This document shows, one piece after another, positions 1 through 8,163 of a stretch of DNA of 64,000 bases. The DNA is taken from the NCBI GenBank assembly GCA_002343075.1, contig DDRH01000051.1, forward strand, positions 18,484 through 82,483, in the 5' to 3' direction. A program made the position numbers and the translations under genes. This DNA comes from Phycisphaerales bacterium UBA2421. GTDB lineage: Bacteria; Planctomycetota; Phycisphaerae; Tepidisphaerales; Tepidisphaeraceae. Each line of letters begins with the position of its first letter. Position 1 is the first letter of the stretch. Under the pieces are notes generated by a model, which worked only from the letters and a program-made list of their open reading frames with translations, had not been told where the DNA came from and ran no database searches.

Positions 1-2
1 TC

Positions 3-830
3 CTCGGCCCCAACGGCAGCGGCAAATCGACCCTGTTCCGCATTCTCTCCACGCTCATCCCCCCGCAGCAGGGAGACGTAGCCTACTTCGGCACGCCGCT
101 GTCAGTCGCCAATTTAACCAACATTCGCAGCCAGCTTGGCGTGGTCTTCCAGGCACCCGCGCTCGATAAAACCCTCACCGGTTTCGAAAATCTGCTGCAC
201 CAGGGCCACCTCTACGGCCTGCGCGGGACCGACCTGCGCACCCGCATCGATCAGAACCTGACCGCCGTGGGAATGATCGAACATGCCCGCCGGCGCAGCG
301 ATCGTCTCAGCGGGGGGCAGCGCCGGCGCATCGAGCTTGCCAAAGCCCTGCTCCACAACCCCACGCTGCTCATTCTCGACGAACCCAGCACCGGCCTCGA
401 CCCCGCTGCACGTATCGAATTCTGGAATGTGCTTCAATCGCTCCGCGATCAGGGCACCACGATTCTCCTCACCACCCATCTTATGGAAGAAGCCGAGGCG
501 TGTACGCGCGTGGCGATCTTCGATGCCGGAAAGTGCGTCGCGGTCGATGCCCCCGCAGCCCTGCGACAGCGCATCGGCGGGCAGATCATCACCCTCACCG
601 CCGACAACCTGCCGCAGCTTGCCACCGCGGTCGATTCGACTTGCCGCGCCTCGCTCACCGCCGCGCCGGTCATCATCGACGACGAGCTGCGCATCGAATC
701 GTCCGACCCCGAACAGCTCCTCCGCCAGCTCATCGCCCTCGCCGGGCCGGGGCTGAAGCGAATATCACTCAGCCAGCCGACCATGCAGGACGTGTTTCTC
801 CATCTCACCGGCAACAAGTTTGACCGCTGA
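3..830 (+). CDS. ABC transporter ATP-binding protein (5' end outside window)
   Basis: This is the 276-codon C-terminal part of an ABC ATPase; the start lies before the window. Visible motifs are a Walker A (GPNGSGKST) in the first ten codons, a Q-loop (VVFQAP, about residue 50), the signature LSGGQRRR, a Walker B (LLILDEPSTGLDP) and the H-loop (TTHLMEEAE). The order and the DRA-type tail after the H-loop fit exporters with an ABC-2 permease (the NodI/CcmA-like group). It would hydrolyse ATP at the inner face of the membrane to drive a separate permease. No permease follows, so the partner is probably upstream. The cargo cannot be told from the sequence. The gene converges on the ArsR-type gene. 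Confidence 0.93.
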   Translation, partial: LGPNGSGKSTLFRILSTLIPPQQGDVAYFGTPLSVANLTNIRSQLGVVFQAPALDKTLTGFENLLHQGHLYGLRGTDLRTRIDQNLTAVGMIEHARRRSDRLSGGQRRRIELAKALLHNPTLLILDEPSTGLDPAARIEFWNVLQSLRDQGTTILLTTHLMEEAEACTRVAIFDAGKCVAVDAPAALRQRIGGQIITLTADNLPQLATAVDSTCRASLTAAPVIIDDELRIESSDPEQLLRQLIALAGPGLKRISLSQPTMQDVFLHLTGNKFDR

Positions 831-896
831 CAGGCCGACTCACACCCCGCAAGCCGACCCGCCGGCGTTTAACCCCGCCGCCCAAACCCGCGCGCC

Positions 897-1235
897 TCAG
901 ACCGCAGCCGGCTCGTGCGCTCTATCGCTGATCTTCACAACATAGCTATCCACGCCCACCTCCACCGTGCCCTGCGTTGGCATCTCAAGCCTTTGGTTCA
1001 GCGCATAATAGACCTGCTTGCCACTCCGCCGGCTTGTGATGATGTTGCTCATGCGCAGCAGGCCAAGGTGATGGCTCACCGTCGGCTGCGGCAACGCCAA
1101 CTCATCACACATGCTGCCCACATTGCGCTCGCCGTTGGCAAGCAACATGAGAATGTGCAGCCGCGTCTTATCCGACAGCAGCTTAAAGAGTTCTGAAAGT
1201 TGTTCGAGATTCGCCTGGCCTGCTCCGTTTAACAT
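897..1235 (-). CDS. ArsR-family winged-helix transcriptional repressor
   Basis: A 112-aa protein with the ArsR helix-turn-helix: LFKLLSDKTRLHILMLLANGERNVGSMC, followed by the recognition helix LPQPTVSHHLGLLR and the wing around SGKQVYYALN. The family represses its own promoter and neighbouring genes and often responds to metals. I see no clear pair of metal-binding cysteines in the recognition helix, so a metal inducer is not supported. I chose the ATG at 1235 because a GGAG lies 8 nt upstream; a longer frame to 1274 exists without a better ribosome site. It is convergent with the ABC ATPase and its target is unknown. Confidence 0.88.
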   Translation of the reverse strand: MLNGAGQANLEQLSELFKLLSDKTRLHILMLLANGERNVGSMCDELALPQPTVSHHLGLLRMSNIITSRRSGKQVYYALNQRLEMPTQGTVEVGVDSYVVKISDRAHEPAAV

Positions 1236-1408
1236 GGGGGTGTCTCCACTCCCATATCCCTGTCCCGTGCCCAAGCGTAGGCACGGTTCGATGCGTCGGT
1301 CAACCGCACCCCAACAGATTCACAACGCCCGCGCCCTCCCCCGCAATATTCCCAAACTTGACGCGCCCGCCCCGCCCCCTAAAATGCCGGACTAAAGTCA
1401 ATTTTCCC

Positions 1409-1479
1409 GGGGCGATGGTCTAACGGGATGACGGCTGAATCGCATTCAGCAAATCGGGGTTCGATTCCCCGTCGCTCCA
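1409..1479 (+). tRNA. tRNA-Ala(CGC), integration target of the island
   Basis: Folds as a 71-nt cloverleaf: acceptor GGGGCGA/TCGCTCC, D-stem GTC/GAC, anticodon stem GCTGA/TCAGC (1434-1438 with 1446-1450), T-stem CGGGG/CCCCG and T-loop TTCGATT. The anticodon at 1441-1443 is CGC, reading the GCG alanine codon. The third acceptor pair is G-U, the alanyl-tRNA synthetase identity element, and the discriminator is A. The loop has A32 and U38, a pair also known from bacterial tRNA-Ala. CCA is not encoded. The D-arm is short. The last part of the gene (from 1457) is repeated at 35951, marking an insertion that keeps the tRNA intact. Confidence 0.93.
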
Positions 1480-1482
1480 CTT
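1457..1482 (+). repeat. attL core (26-bp direct repeat, tRNA 3' end)
   Basis: Runs from the T-arm of the tRNA-Ala through the acceptor 3' strand to three bases past the discriminator. It is identical to 35951-35976. The identity stops on both sides (1456 G against T, 1483 G against A). Recombination within a tRNA 3' half, with the core restored on insertion, is the usual behaviour of tRNA-targeting tyrosine integrases. Confidence 0.92.
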
Positions 1483-1486
1483 GAGA

Positions 1487-1530
1487 ATTAGGGCGGAATT
1501 AAGGGTTAGCCTTTAATTTCGCCCTTAATT
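1487..1530 (+). promoter_or_regulatory. Left arm-type repeats, possible integrase/excisionase sites
   Basis: Two direct decamers, GCCTTTAATT (1509-1518) and GCCCTTAATT (1521-1530), are spaced 12 bp. Inverted versions lie at 1487-1495 (AATTAGGGC) and 1497-1505 (AATTAAGGG), making a dense palindromic array between the attachment core and the integrase start. The same decamer pair with the same 12-bp spacing lies inside the right end. Arm-site binding by the integrase or its directionality factor is inferred; the array may also control the integrase promoter. Confidence 0.6.
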
Positions 1531-1568
1531 CCTTGACATTTCCTTCATCCTCCATCCCACTTCTGGGC

Positions 1569-2891
1569 ATGGGATCAGCAACAAAGAAGCGTGGTCGTAA
1601 AGAGAAGCCGCACCGTCTCAGCGACGGCACGTACATCAACGGGCTTCGCAAGCGGAAGAACGATGGTCGCTGGGTGGTCGTTTCGACTGGCAAGATGTTC
1701 ACGGAGCCAGACGAGCGCAAAGCTGTTGCGCATTTCCGCAAGCTGATGGGCGAGAAGCAGTTTGAAGGTACTGGACTCTCGGCAGAAGAGATCGAATGGC
1801 TTCAGACCCCCGCCGTAGAGATCGTTGATCGCAACGCGGCCACGGCTCTCTCACGCGGGTTTGTCCTTGTCGGCCCAACAGACGAGGCATGGAAGAAATT
1901 CTGGCACTACGTCGCCGAGCAAATCCGTACACGGCGCAAATGGGTCGCTGAGCAAACTGGAATCGAGGAGATCGGGTACTTCCAGAAGGTCAAACCAGCG
2001 GAGAAGCTGCCGACGCTCGACGTGATCAAATCGACTTGGATGACGCATGCCAAGTGTTCGCCCGCACAACGTCGAAAGACGCTAACGGCGTGGCAAGACT
2101 TCATCGCAACGACAGGTATCGGCTCAATCGATGAAATCACTCCGCAGCTTGTCGTCGAGTACCAGGACGACGTTTATGACCGAATTGTCACCCCTCGAGG
2201 TGGCGAAGAAGGGCCGATTAGCGGAAAGCAGCAGCAGCACCTTTTCACAGGCATCCGAACGATCTTGCGGTTCATCAAGAATCGCGCGATGGCAATCGAA
2301 GCGACTTCAAAGGTTCTGGACTACCTCTCGATTCTCAAGCCCTCTCAGACGACGGTTAGCATCGACCCGAAGCCGATTTCCGTTGCCGAATGGAAGTCTC
2401 TTCTGAAAAAGGCGACGGGCGACGACCTCGTTCTCGTCTTGCTGATGCTGAACTGTGCCATGTACATCCGCGAGGCCATTCGGCTTCGATGGGACGAGAT
2501 CAAGGCAGATGGCACCATCGTGACGAATCGGAAGAAGACGGGAAAAATCATTCGGGTGGCGGTGCTTTGGGATGAGACGCTGGACGCACTCAAGAGTGTG
2601 AAGCGCAAGGGCGACTTCATCTTCTACAACTACGCAGGGGTTCCTCTCGGCATCTCTGGCGCGCAGATGCGGTTCAACAACTTGGCCGCAGATGCGGAAT
2701 GCGCGCACGTCACGGGATCGCAACTGCGAGACGGTGCCTATACCGCTGCCGTTGCAGCGAATGTCTCGGAACAGTTGACTCGCCTGCTGGTCGGCCATCG
2801 CGGAAGCGGTTTGTCGGATTCGTACGTGGCGCGACAGCCGAAAATGGTCAAACCCGCTTGCGATGCTGTCCACGCGCACTACTTCGAGTAG
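1569..2891 (+). CDS. Tyrosine-family site-specific integrase of the island
   Basis: 440 aa. The C-terminal third holds the tyrosine recombinase core: the first arginine in YIREAIRLRW, a lysine-containing beta turn (NRKKTGK), the second arginine in SQLRDG, a GHR motif and the nucleophilic tyrosine in SDSYVA (about residue 419). The usual HxxR histidine is Ser here. The middle (about 130-270) would be the core-binding domain. I prefer the ATG at 1569, which starts MGSATKKRGRK; a TTG at 1533 is also possible. It would integrate and excise the island at the adjacent tRNA core. Its position beside attL is typical of integrases that use a tRNA site. Confidence 0.9.
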   Translation: MGSATKKRGRKEKPHRLSDGTYINGLRKRKNDGRWVVVSTGKMFTEPDERKAVAHFRKLMGEKQFEGTGLSAEEIEWLQTPAVEIVDRNAATALSRGFVLVGPTDEAWKKFWHYVAEQIRTRRKWVAEQTGIEEIGYFQKVKPAEKLPTLDVIKSTWMTHAKCSPAQRRKTLTAWQDFIATTGIGSIDEITPQLVVEYQDDVYDRIVTPRGGEEGPISGKQQQHLFTGIRTILRFIKNRAMAIEATSKVLDYLSILKPSQTTVSIDPKPISVAEWKSLLKKATGDDLVLVLLMLNCAMYIREAIRLRWDEIKADGTIVTNRKKTGKIIRVAVLWDETLDALKSVKRKGDFIFYNYAGVPLGISGAQMRFNNLAADAECAHVTGSQLRDGAYTAAVAANVSEQLTRLLVGHRGSGLSDSYVARQPKMVKPACDAVHAHYFE

Positions 2892-2953
2892 TCCGCACCA
2901 GTCGCCGTCGGTCGGCGGCTCAAAGTCACAGACCCCGACCGAATGCCAACCGC

Positions 2954-3196
2954 ATGAACTGGATCAAACCGTCCATCCATCCGACTGGCTTCCAAGGAGC
3001 CGAAGTCGTCTTCATTTCTGAAACGCATCTGCTCGCTCGATGGAATCACTCCGAATGTCGCGGTTGGCAAATCTACGCCCGTTGCAGCACCCGCGCCCGC
3101 AGCCAGACGCGCTGGATCGCTGGCGCGGGCGTCGAGAGCCTTACATGGACTGAGGAGGAAGCTCTCAGGTGGGCCGAGCAGCAGATCGCTGTCTGA
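2954..3196 (+). CDS. Small hypothetical island protein
   Basis: 80 aa starting MNWIKPSIHPTG and ending WAEQQIAV. It is rich in Trp and Arg, with no family recognised. It has no signal peptide or membrane segment. It sits 62 nt after the integrase on the same strand. A larger open frame continues upstream through the end of the integrase, but that part is out of phase with integrase coding and looks like a shadow. No good ribosome site is visible. A real gene is plausible, not certain. Confidence 0.45.
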   Translation: MNWIKPSIHPTGFQGAEVVFISETHLLARWNHSECRGWQIYARCSTRARSQTRWIAGAGVESLTWTEEEALRWAEQQIAV

Positions 3197-3238
3197 TCCA
3201 CGCAAGGTGTTCACAGGCTGGATCGCGCCGCGTCCGTC

Positions 3239-3685
3239 ATGTCAAACGACCCATACCCTGAAACCGTCGCCGAAGTCATCGACGACTCGCTGACCTTCAA
3301 GCCCGCCGTGCTCGCTGCCCTTACGCGGTTCAAAGCCACCCACCCTTGGCGAGGCACGCTTGACGAGCAGCATGCGAAGTTCAAGGCGTTGCATGCCGAA
3401 CTCTGTGCTGCATACAGTCTGAACCCGCCGCCGCGCTTGGTCTTTGGGAACGACCACGCCTCATGTAGCGGAACAAGCTGCTTCATCCCCGCGATGAACA
3501 CCATCGTGCTTCGAGGCAAGCTGTCGGTCGTCACCTTCCTGCACGAGTTCGCGCACGCCAGGGGAAAAGGAGAACGCGGTGCAGCGACGTTCTCGATCAA
3601 CCTGTTCAAGCGGGTTTGGCCGATCCTGTTCGCGCGATGCAGTCATGACGGACACATGCTGCGGGCACCTCGAAGAGGCTCATAG
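3239..3685 (+). CDS. Putative zinc-metallopeptidase-like small protein
   Basis: 148 aa. The C-terminal half contains VTFLHEFAHARG, a match to the HExxH zinc-binding motif, preceded by hydrophobic strand residues (NTIVLRGKLSVVTF) as in minimal metallopeptidase folds such as the ImmA/IrrE or SprT type. A third ligand is not obvious; the later SHDGH might supply it. The N-terminal half is helical. A TTCACAGG motif ends 21 nt before the start, shared with other island genes. Peptidase activity is inferred from one motif; it could be a structural zinc protein. Confidence 0.6.
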   Translation: MSNDPYPETVAEVIDDSLTFKPAVLAALTRFKATHPWRGTLDEQHAKFKALHAELCAAYSLNPPPRLVFGNDHASCSGTSCFIPAMNTIVLRGKLSVVTFLHEFAHARGKGERGAATFSINLFKRVWPILFARCSHDGHMLRAPRRGS

Positions 3686-3729
3686 GTTCCATCCCGTGCC
3701 TTCCGAAAGACATCGAGTAAACTCATGCA

Positions 3730-4434
3730 ATGGATGGCGATGGATCACAGCCTGAAGACAGCGTGCCCGACCTTGTAGAAGACTATCACTTCTTCCTCGG
3801 CTGGTTCGAAGTCAACTTCGACGCGATGGAAACGCTTGAACGAGAAACGCAGTCTGAACAAGAGGAAACGATCCGTAAGGATTGGGAATCGAAGCGAGAC
3901 GGCTACGAGCGGCGGCTGGTCCGCATGGCTGATTGTTTTGCCGAGACTGTAGGCGGACTTCGGGCTGCTGCAACTACGATGAACGTCAAAGTTGACGGCC
4001 TAGACCGATTAGCCGAGTCGCTCGTCTACAAGCCATTCCATGCTTACCCGAAGCAGTACCCCAGCCGCTCGCTGCTGACCGAGGCCGATACTGATTGCAT
4101 GAAGTTGATCGGAGCAGCGTCCCTGCCAATTCCAGTCAACGTCCGCGAACCGCTCCGTCCGCTACTTCGCGGCAAACGGTGGCGCGAACTTCTCCAGGCA
4201 CTTTATGAACTTGGCGGTGGGACGGTTGAAGAACCGATCCGAGCAGAGGACATCGTGGAGAGAGCATTCGGTGGTTTCTCGGACTACAACAGTCATAAGT
4301 TACCACTCGCCAACCTCGTAAAGGCTGGTTACGCACACGCGAGCGAGGTTCGCGGCGGTGGCTATTGGTTGTCAGAGAACGGTCGCACCCTTGCTCGACA
4401 ACTCTCCATAGACGACCCGACGCGAGATTCCTGA
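3730..4434 (+). CDS. Hypothetical protein with C-terminal winged-helix-like region
   Basis: 234 aa. An acidic, charged N-terminal region (residues 1-90) has long helices with many Glu and Arg, and a C-terminal region (about 150-230) reads as a winged helix: RELLQALYELGGG, then LANLVKAGYAHA and a beta hairpin RGGGYWLSENGRTLA. The family is not recognised. It may bind DNA or RNA. It stands alone between the HExxH protein and the ParB-like gene, about 220 nt upstream of the latter. Confidence 0.7.
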   Translation: MDGDGSQPEDSVPDLVEDYHFFLGWFEVNFDAMETLERETQSEQEETIRKDWESKRDGYERRLVRMADCFAETVGGLRAAATTMNVKVDGLDRLAESLVYKPFHAYPKQYPSRSLLTEADTDCMKLIGAASLPIPVNVREPLRPLLRGKRWRELLQALYELGGGTVEEPIRAEDIVERAFGGFSDYNSHKLPLANLVKAGYAHASEVRGGGYWLSENGRTLARQLSIDDPTRDS

Positions 4435-4510
4435 TCGATTCAGTTGCATCGATAACGCATAGCACTTCCGCGCGCAGGCATTGTGGATTGAACAGGAAGC
4501 TCTTTCCATT

Positions 4511-4557
4511 CTCGGTGGTGTTGTGGTGGCTCGCCGAGTGCCACCGAGACGCCACCG
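4511..4557 (+). promoter_or_regulatory. Dyad and GCCACCG direct repeats upstream of the ParB-like gene
   Basis: CTCGGTGG (4511-4518) is an exact inverted repeat of CCACCGAG (4541-4548). Two GCCACCG copies start at 4540 and 4551, 11 bp apart, so they would face the same side of the helix. The same 7-mer pair with the same 11-bp spacing occurs at 7400 and 7411, upstream of the gene at 7503. This could be an operator, a parS-like site or part of the leader of the ParB-like gene. No function is shown by the sequence. Confidence 0.4.
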
Positions 4558-4654
4558 ACAACAACGCCAACACTCGATTTACTCCCCGCGTCAACCACGG
4601 CCAAAGGCATGTGCGCCATGGCGAGATGGTTGATCGTCTTCTGGGAGTACCCAA

Positions 4655-6094
4655 ATGGAATCGGCTTTACAGGTATCAGATGCTCAAGATGTCGGTCACG
4701 CTCAACGCAGGACAAAACAAAGAGCACATGTCGAGTCCGAGCTTCGAGAAACGGTCGATCAACTCGCTGCGCCCTACGCAGCGCACTCGCCTTCAAGCAA
4801 TGCCGAACAAAGCGGAGAGCTTCACGCAATCATTCCAGTGTCCGCACTGAAGGAACACGTAGTCGCTCGAGAAATTCCGAACGTTACTGTCGATCAGTTC
4901 GAGCAGATGGTCGCAAATGCAAAGACGACTGGTTCAGTTGGCCCACGCCAGGTCGTCGTGCTTCCCGACCAGCAGACGGTGATCTTCGGCTTCCAGGAAT
5001 TGCGGGTTGCCCAACAGGCCAAACTGCCGTCCCTGACCTGCCTGATCCGAAGTGAAGCCGATCCTCGTGGATACGCATTACAGCAAACCCTGTTGATGCC
5101 GCAGTGGACCAAGGATCAGCTTGCCGTAATCGCGTGGAAGCTGACTCAACATCTCTCCAAGCAGTACAAGGCTGAACGTGCGACCAAGGCCGCACTCTCG
5201 AAGAATGCCGCAGCGATGCAGAGCAGCTTGTCGGTACAGGGTGACGACAAGGTTGTCGAAAAGAAGGATGCACGGAAAGAGGTCGCAGCCATTCGCGGCG
5301 TGTCCGAACGGTCGCTGAAGAATCTGGCCGCAATCGCCAAACACGAGAAGGAACACAATCACAAGGGCGAATCGGTAATCGCGCAGATAATGGCGAGGAA
5401 AACGACGATTGCTGCGGAAGCGAAGCGCATCGAGACAATGCTCGCCGACTCCAAGAAGGCTGCTGAAGCTGAACAGCTTGCGGCGTTGCCCATTCTTGAA
5501 GACTGGCAGACGGGTGAGGCCGTCAACGTTGTCCGCGACCGCTTGTCGGAGCGGACAATTGAAGTACTGCTACTTGATGAAGTTGACCTCGGGACTGATG
5601 AGCTTGACCGACTGCTGAAGGTGCTTCTCCCGTCGCTGGACCCTTCAGGCTCCGTTGTGTGCATTACGTCCTTCGGTCATGAAGTTGGGATGCGCACTCA
5701 ACTGAGTTCCCACAACTTGACGGTCGAACGCCCGCTGCTGATCGACTCTTCCCGTTCACGACAAGGACTTCTCGGTACGCGACACCTCAGTGTTCTGCGT
5801 GCAACTCAATTTAGCAGCACGTCGCCGCAGGGGAAAATTCCCGAGTCCGACATTCTGGTTGAGCCTGCCTTCAATGGTCGTGCGTTTGCGCTTCAAGCGG
5901 TGCTTGGCTTGTTCGCTCGACCACACACGCTTGTTGTGCAGCCATTTGCGAATGACGAATCGGGTTACTTAGCCGCTCGGCGACTTGAACGGTCCGTTCT
6001 GGCCGTCGCAGTGTCGGACGATGCGCACAAAGCGGGAAGAACGCGGATCGATGAAGCGTTGGCCAGCGCGGGCAGCGAAGGGGGTGCAAAATGA
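4655..6094 (+). CDS. ParB-like (ParB/sulfiredoxin N-terminal fold) protein
   Basis: 479 aa. Residues about 55-135 (IPVSALKEHVVAREIPNV through LRVAQQAKLPSLTCLI) read as a ParB N-terminal domain, with a variant of the usual signature. Residues 140-290 are helical and charged, including VSERSLKNLAAIAK, which suggests a helix-turn-helix. The last 190 residues form an alpha/beta domain (VLLLDEVDLGTDELDRLLKVLLPSLDPSGSVVC) resembling the back half of a methyltransferase, but the DPPY-type motif is not seen. GGGAG lies 8 nt before the start. The stop overlaps the next start by 4 nt (ATGA), so it is translationally coupled to the DnaN-like protein. A DNA-binding role in maintenance or replication is inferred. 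Confidence 0.72.
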   Translation: MESALQVSDAQDVGHAQRRTKQRAHVESELRETVDQLAAPYAAHSPSSNAEQSGELHAIIPVSALKEHVVAREIPNVTVDQFEQMVANAKTTGSVGPRQVVVLPDQQTVIFGFQELRVAQQAKLPSLTCLIRSEADPRGYALQQTLLMPQWTKDQLAVIAWKLTQHLSKQYKAERATKAALSKNAAAMQSSLSVQGDDKVVEKKDARKEVAAIRGVSERSLKNLAAIAKHEKEHNHKGESVIAQIMARKTTIAAEAKRIETMLADSKKAAEAEQLAALPILEDWQTGEAVNVVRDRLSERTIEVLLLDEVDLGTDELDRLLKVLLPSLDPSGSVVCITSFGHEVGMRTQLSSHNLTVERPLLIDSSRSRQGLLGTRHLSVLRATQFSSTSPQGKIPESDILVEPAFNGRAFALQAVLGLFARPHTLVVQPFANDESGYLAARRLERSVLAVAVSDDAHKAGRTRIDEALASAGSEGGAK

Positions 6095-7356
6095 AGGCAC
6101 TCGTATCAGCGTCCGCATTTATCGACGCGCTATCTGCTGTTTTGACCGTTGCGGAAGCAGGTCGCTACGCTGACGGAGATGACGGAAAGACCGTCACCCT
6201 TTTGGTAAGGGATAGAGCACTGCAAGTTATCAGGGCGTGCGCATCGAACACTGTGTTTGCTGCGGTGCCGATTCATGGGCGAGCAGTCCCTTCGACAACT
6301 CCACTGGCCGTGCCCACCAGCGACATACACGCCATACGATCTCTTGCTGAAGGATGCTCCTGGGTAACCCTCCAAGTTGAGGTTGGATCAGACAAGATGG
6401 TTGTCTCAGCGGGCAACCAACACAGTCTGTTAGCGAAAGTGAGCGTCGGCCAGACCTTTCCGCAGCAGCCATCTATCGACTCGGCGTGTCGCATCAGGAC
6501 AGCCGACCTGCAAGACCTGTTCTCCGTTGCAAGGTTGGTCACGCGGGAGCAGTTCCGTGCGGAGCTTCAGAACTGGATGCTGTCGTTCAATTCTGACGAA
6601 TCCACTTCGCTTGGGGGCGATGGAGGAGTGTTTCAGATGATCGAGCGACGGGGCATGCGAGAGGCTGTAGTACCCTCGCCGCTTCTTGTGCCCATCCACC
6701 TATCAGCACATGAAACAATGCATCGCTTCCTGAAACTAGCTGCAAGTTGTGGCGAACAGCATGTCGATTTTCGTGACAACGGCGAGTCAACGCTCATCAG
6801 CGTCGGGAGGGTTGCGCTATGTGTCCAGCGTCATTTGTTAAAACCCTACCCCGATCCGAAGAAGTTCATCGACCGAGAGGCGACGACAAAGCTGGTTGTC
6901 GAGTCGATCACTTTCCGACGAGCCATCGCGAAAATGGCCCAAGACGCAAAAGCGGGTCGCAAACAGAATCGTCATCACTGGACCAAGATCGCCTTGAATG
7001 TTCCTGAGACTGCGACCCTTACAGCCGTGAGCGAAAGCAGCGTGTCAGCGAGTGTCCCAGTCATTGCGAGAGGCGGTGATTCCGCTGACGCGGGATGGCC
7101 TTTGACCGAGATGTCTACAGAGTACCTGACGAAGATCGCAACTACTGCTGCCGATTTCGGCTATGTGCAACTTGAATCAGTGGGGGCAACCAAGCCTCTT
7201 GTTATCCGATTCTCTAACGAACCAGCAGTCGTGCAGCGACCGTGGATTAGAGACTTGACTCTCGGAGGAACGCGCCGCGTCACCATGTTTGTCGGGGTCA
7301 AGACCCCACGATCTCCCGCCGCAGGGACAAGCTCTGATGATGGCAACGGATCGTGA
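6091..7356 (+). CDS. DnaN-like sliding-clamp homologue
   Basis: 421 aa, near the size of DNA polymerase III beta subunits (about 370) plus insertions. Three repeats of the clamp fold can be read. Domain 1: ASAFIDALSAVLTV, TVTLLVRDRALQVIRAC, then VPTSDIHAIRSLAEG and the strand MVVSAGNQHSLLAKV. Domain 2: IRTADLQDLFSVARLV to LISVGRVALCVQRHL. Domain 3: VVESITFRRAIAKMA, then MSTEYLTKIATTAADFGYVQLE and KPLVIRFS. The order strand, helix, strand and a mid-domain [VP]-T/S-x-x-L helix match DnaN. Identity is low, so this is a fold-level call. It is co-translated with the ParB-like gene. It may load a mobile-element polymerase or mark DNA for repair; no polymerase is encoded in the island. Confidence 0.62.
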   Translation: MKALVSASAFIDALSAVLTVAEAGRYADGDDGKTVTLLVRDRALQVIRACASNTVFAAVPIHGRAVPSTTPLAVPTSDIHAIRSLAEGCSWVTLQVEVGSDKMVVSAGNQHSLLAKVSVGQTFPQQPSIDSACRIRTADLQDLFSVARLVTREQFRAELQNWMLSFNSDESTSLGGDGGVFQMIERRGMREAVVPSPLLVPIHLSAHETMHRFLKLAASCGEQHVDFRDNGESTLISVGRVALCVQRHLLKPYPDPKKFIDREATTKLVVESITFRRAIAKMAQDAKAGRKQNRHHWTKIALNVPETATLTAVSESSVSASVPVIARGGDSADAGWPLTEMSTEYLTKIATTAADFGYVQLESVGATKPLVIRFSNEPAVVQRPWIRDLTLGGTRRVTMFVGVKTPRSPAAGTSSDDGNGS

Positions 7357-7502
7357 TATCGTGGGCAACTGAAGCCTAAGCGAATCTGTCCGAGGAAATG
7401 CCACCGCAAAGCCACCGAAAGCGACTGCCCCATCACGTCCAATGCTCTCCGCCAGACGACGGGATGTTGCCCGCTGCGGAGCACAAATGTCGAGGAACTG
7501 AA

Positions 7503-7856
7503 ATGACGAAGATGCAAAAATACTTGGAAACGAACGAAACTCAGTTTGCCGAACGAAAAGTCCTAATGCGTGCGGTTTATGGCCTCATCCACAAGCGTTC
7601 GCGTTTGTGGACAGGTGCGGCGCACTTGCGCGAGATGTTGCGGCTGGATAACGAACAACTGCGAGTTGTAATGGAGACGCTGCTTGCTCAACACTACTGG
7701 GGTTCTGACATTCCGAGAACATACGAGTTGGATACACCTGAGCTAGAAAGGAGAGAAACAAATACGCCGCTGTTTCCTTATCAGTACCGTTTTGCTCTCA
7801 AGGGCATGGAAGACGAAACGCCAAACGATGCCCGTCAGTCGCGCCAAGTTCCGTGA
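7503..7856 (+). CDS. Hypothetical protein, possible winged helix
   Basis: 117 aa. Central helices (LMRAVYGLIHKRSRLW, AAHLREMLRLDNEQLRVVMETLLAQHYW) fit a small winged helix with tail. GAGGA lies 9 nt before the ATG. A GCCACCG pair spaced 11 bp lies about 90 nt upstream, as for the ParB-like gene, which would fit shared regulation. No family recognised. It is followed by the structured RNA region. Confidence 0.65.
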   Translation: MTKMQKYLETNETQFAERKVLMRAVYGLIHKRSRLWTGAAHLREMLRLDNEQLRVVMETLLAQHYWGSDIPRTYELDTPELERRETNTPLFPYQYRFALKGMEDETPNDARQSRQVP

Positions 7857-7869
7857 CGAACCGAGGAAG

Positions 7870-8030
7870 GAGTCGCGCCTATTCCGATGAATAGGAGATC
7901 AGGCCGCGTGGAAACGGTCGTCTCGGCGTCTTGGGAGACAGCAGGTAAGCAAACAATCCAGAGAACGGTGTCCCGTTCCTCTCAGGCGCGACTCGACGGT
8001 CTTTCCACAACAGGCCGTCGAGTTCTTTTT
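7870..8030 (+). ncRNA. Candidate structured RNA 1 with intrinsic terminator
   Basis: A closing stem GAGTCGCGCCT (7870-7880) pairs exactly with AGGCGCGACTC (7984-7994). Inside are three hairpins: CCTATTC/GAATAGG with a CGAT loop (7878-7895), GTCTC/GAGAC (7920-7939) and GAACGG/CCGTTC with a 4-nt loop (7963-7978). A terminator hairpin CTCGACGG/CCGTCGAG (7992-7999 with 8015-8022) with a T tract follows and shares bases 7992-7994 with the closing stem. No convincing protein frame runs through it. The same plan recurs just downstream. It could be a small RNA or a leader with attenuation; this is inference from base pairing alone. Confidence 0.55.
7992..8030 (+). terminator. Intrinsic terminator of RNA candidate 1
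   Basis: An 8-bp perfect stem CTCGACGG/CCGTCGAG with a 15-nt loop is followed at once by TTCTTTTT (8023-8030). It could end transcription from the ParB/DnaN-like genes as well as the RNA itself. Confidence 0.8.
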
Positions 8031-8163
8031 CGCGCGGGGCGTAAAACCCGCCCGTGCCCGCTGACTTCCACGCCGACTGACAGAAAATCTTCCGCGTGTC
8101 GCGTGTTTCAAGAAGGACTCGGAACGGCGGATTCCGAAATAGATTCAGAGACGCCGAGCGAAG

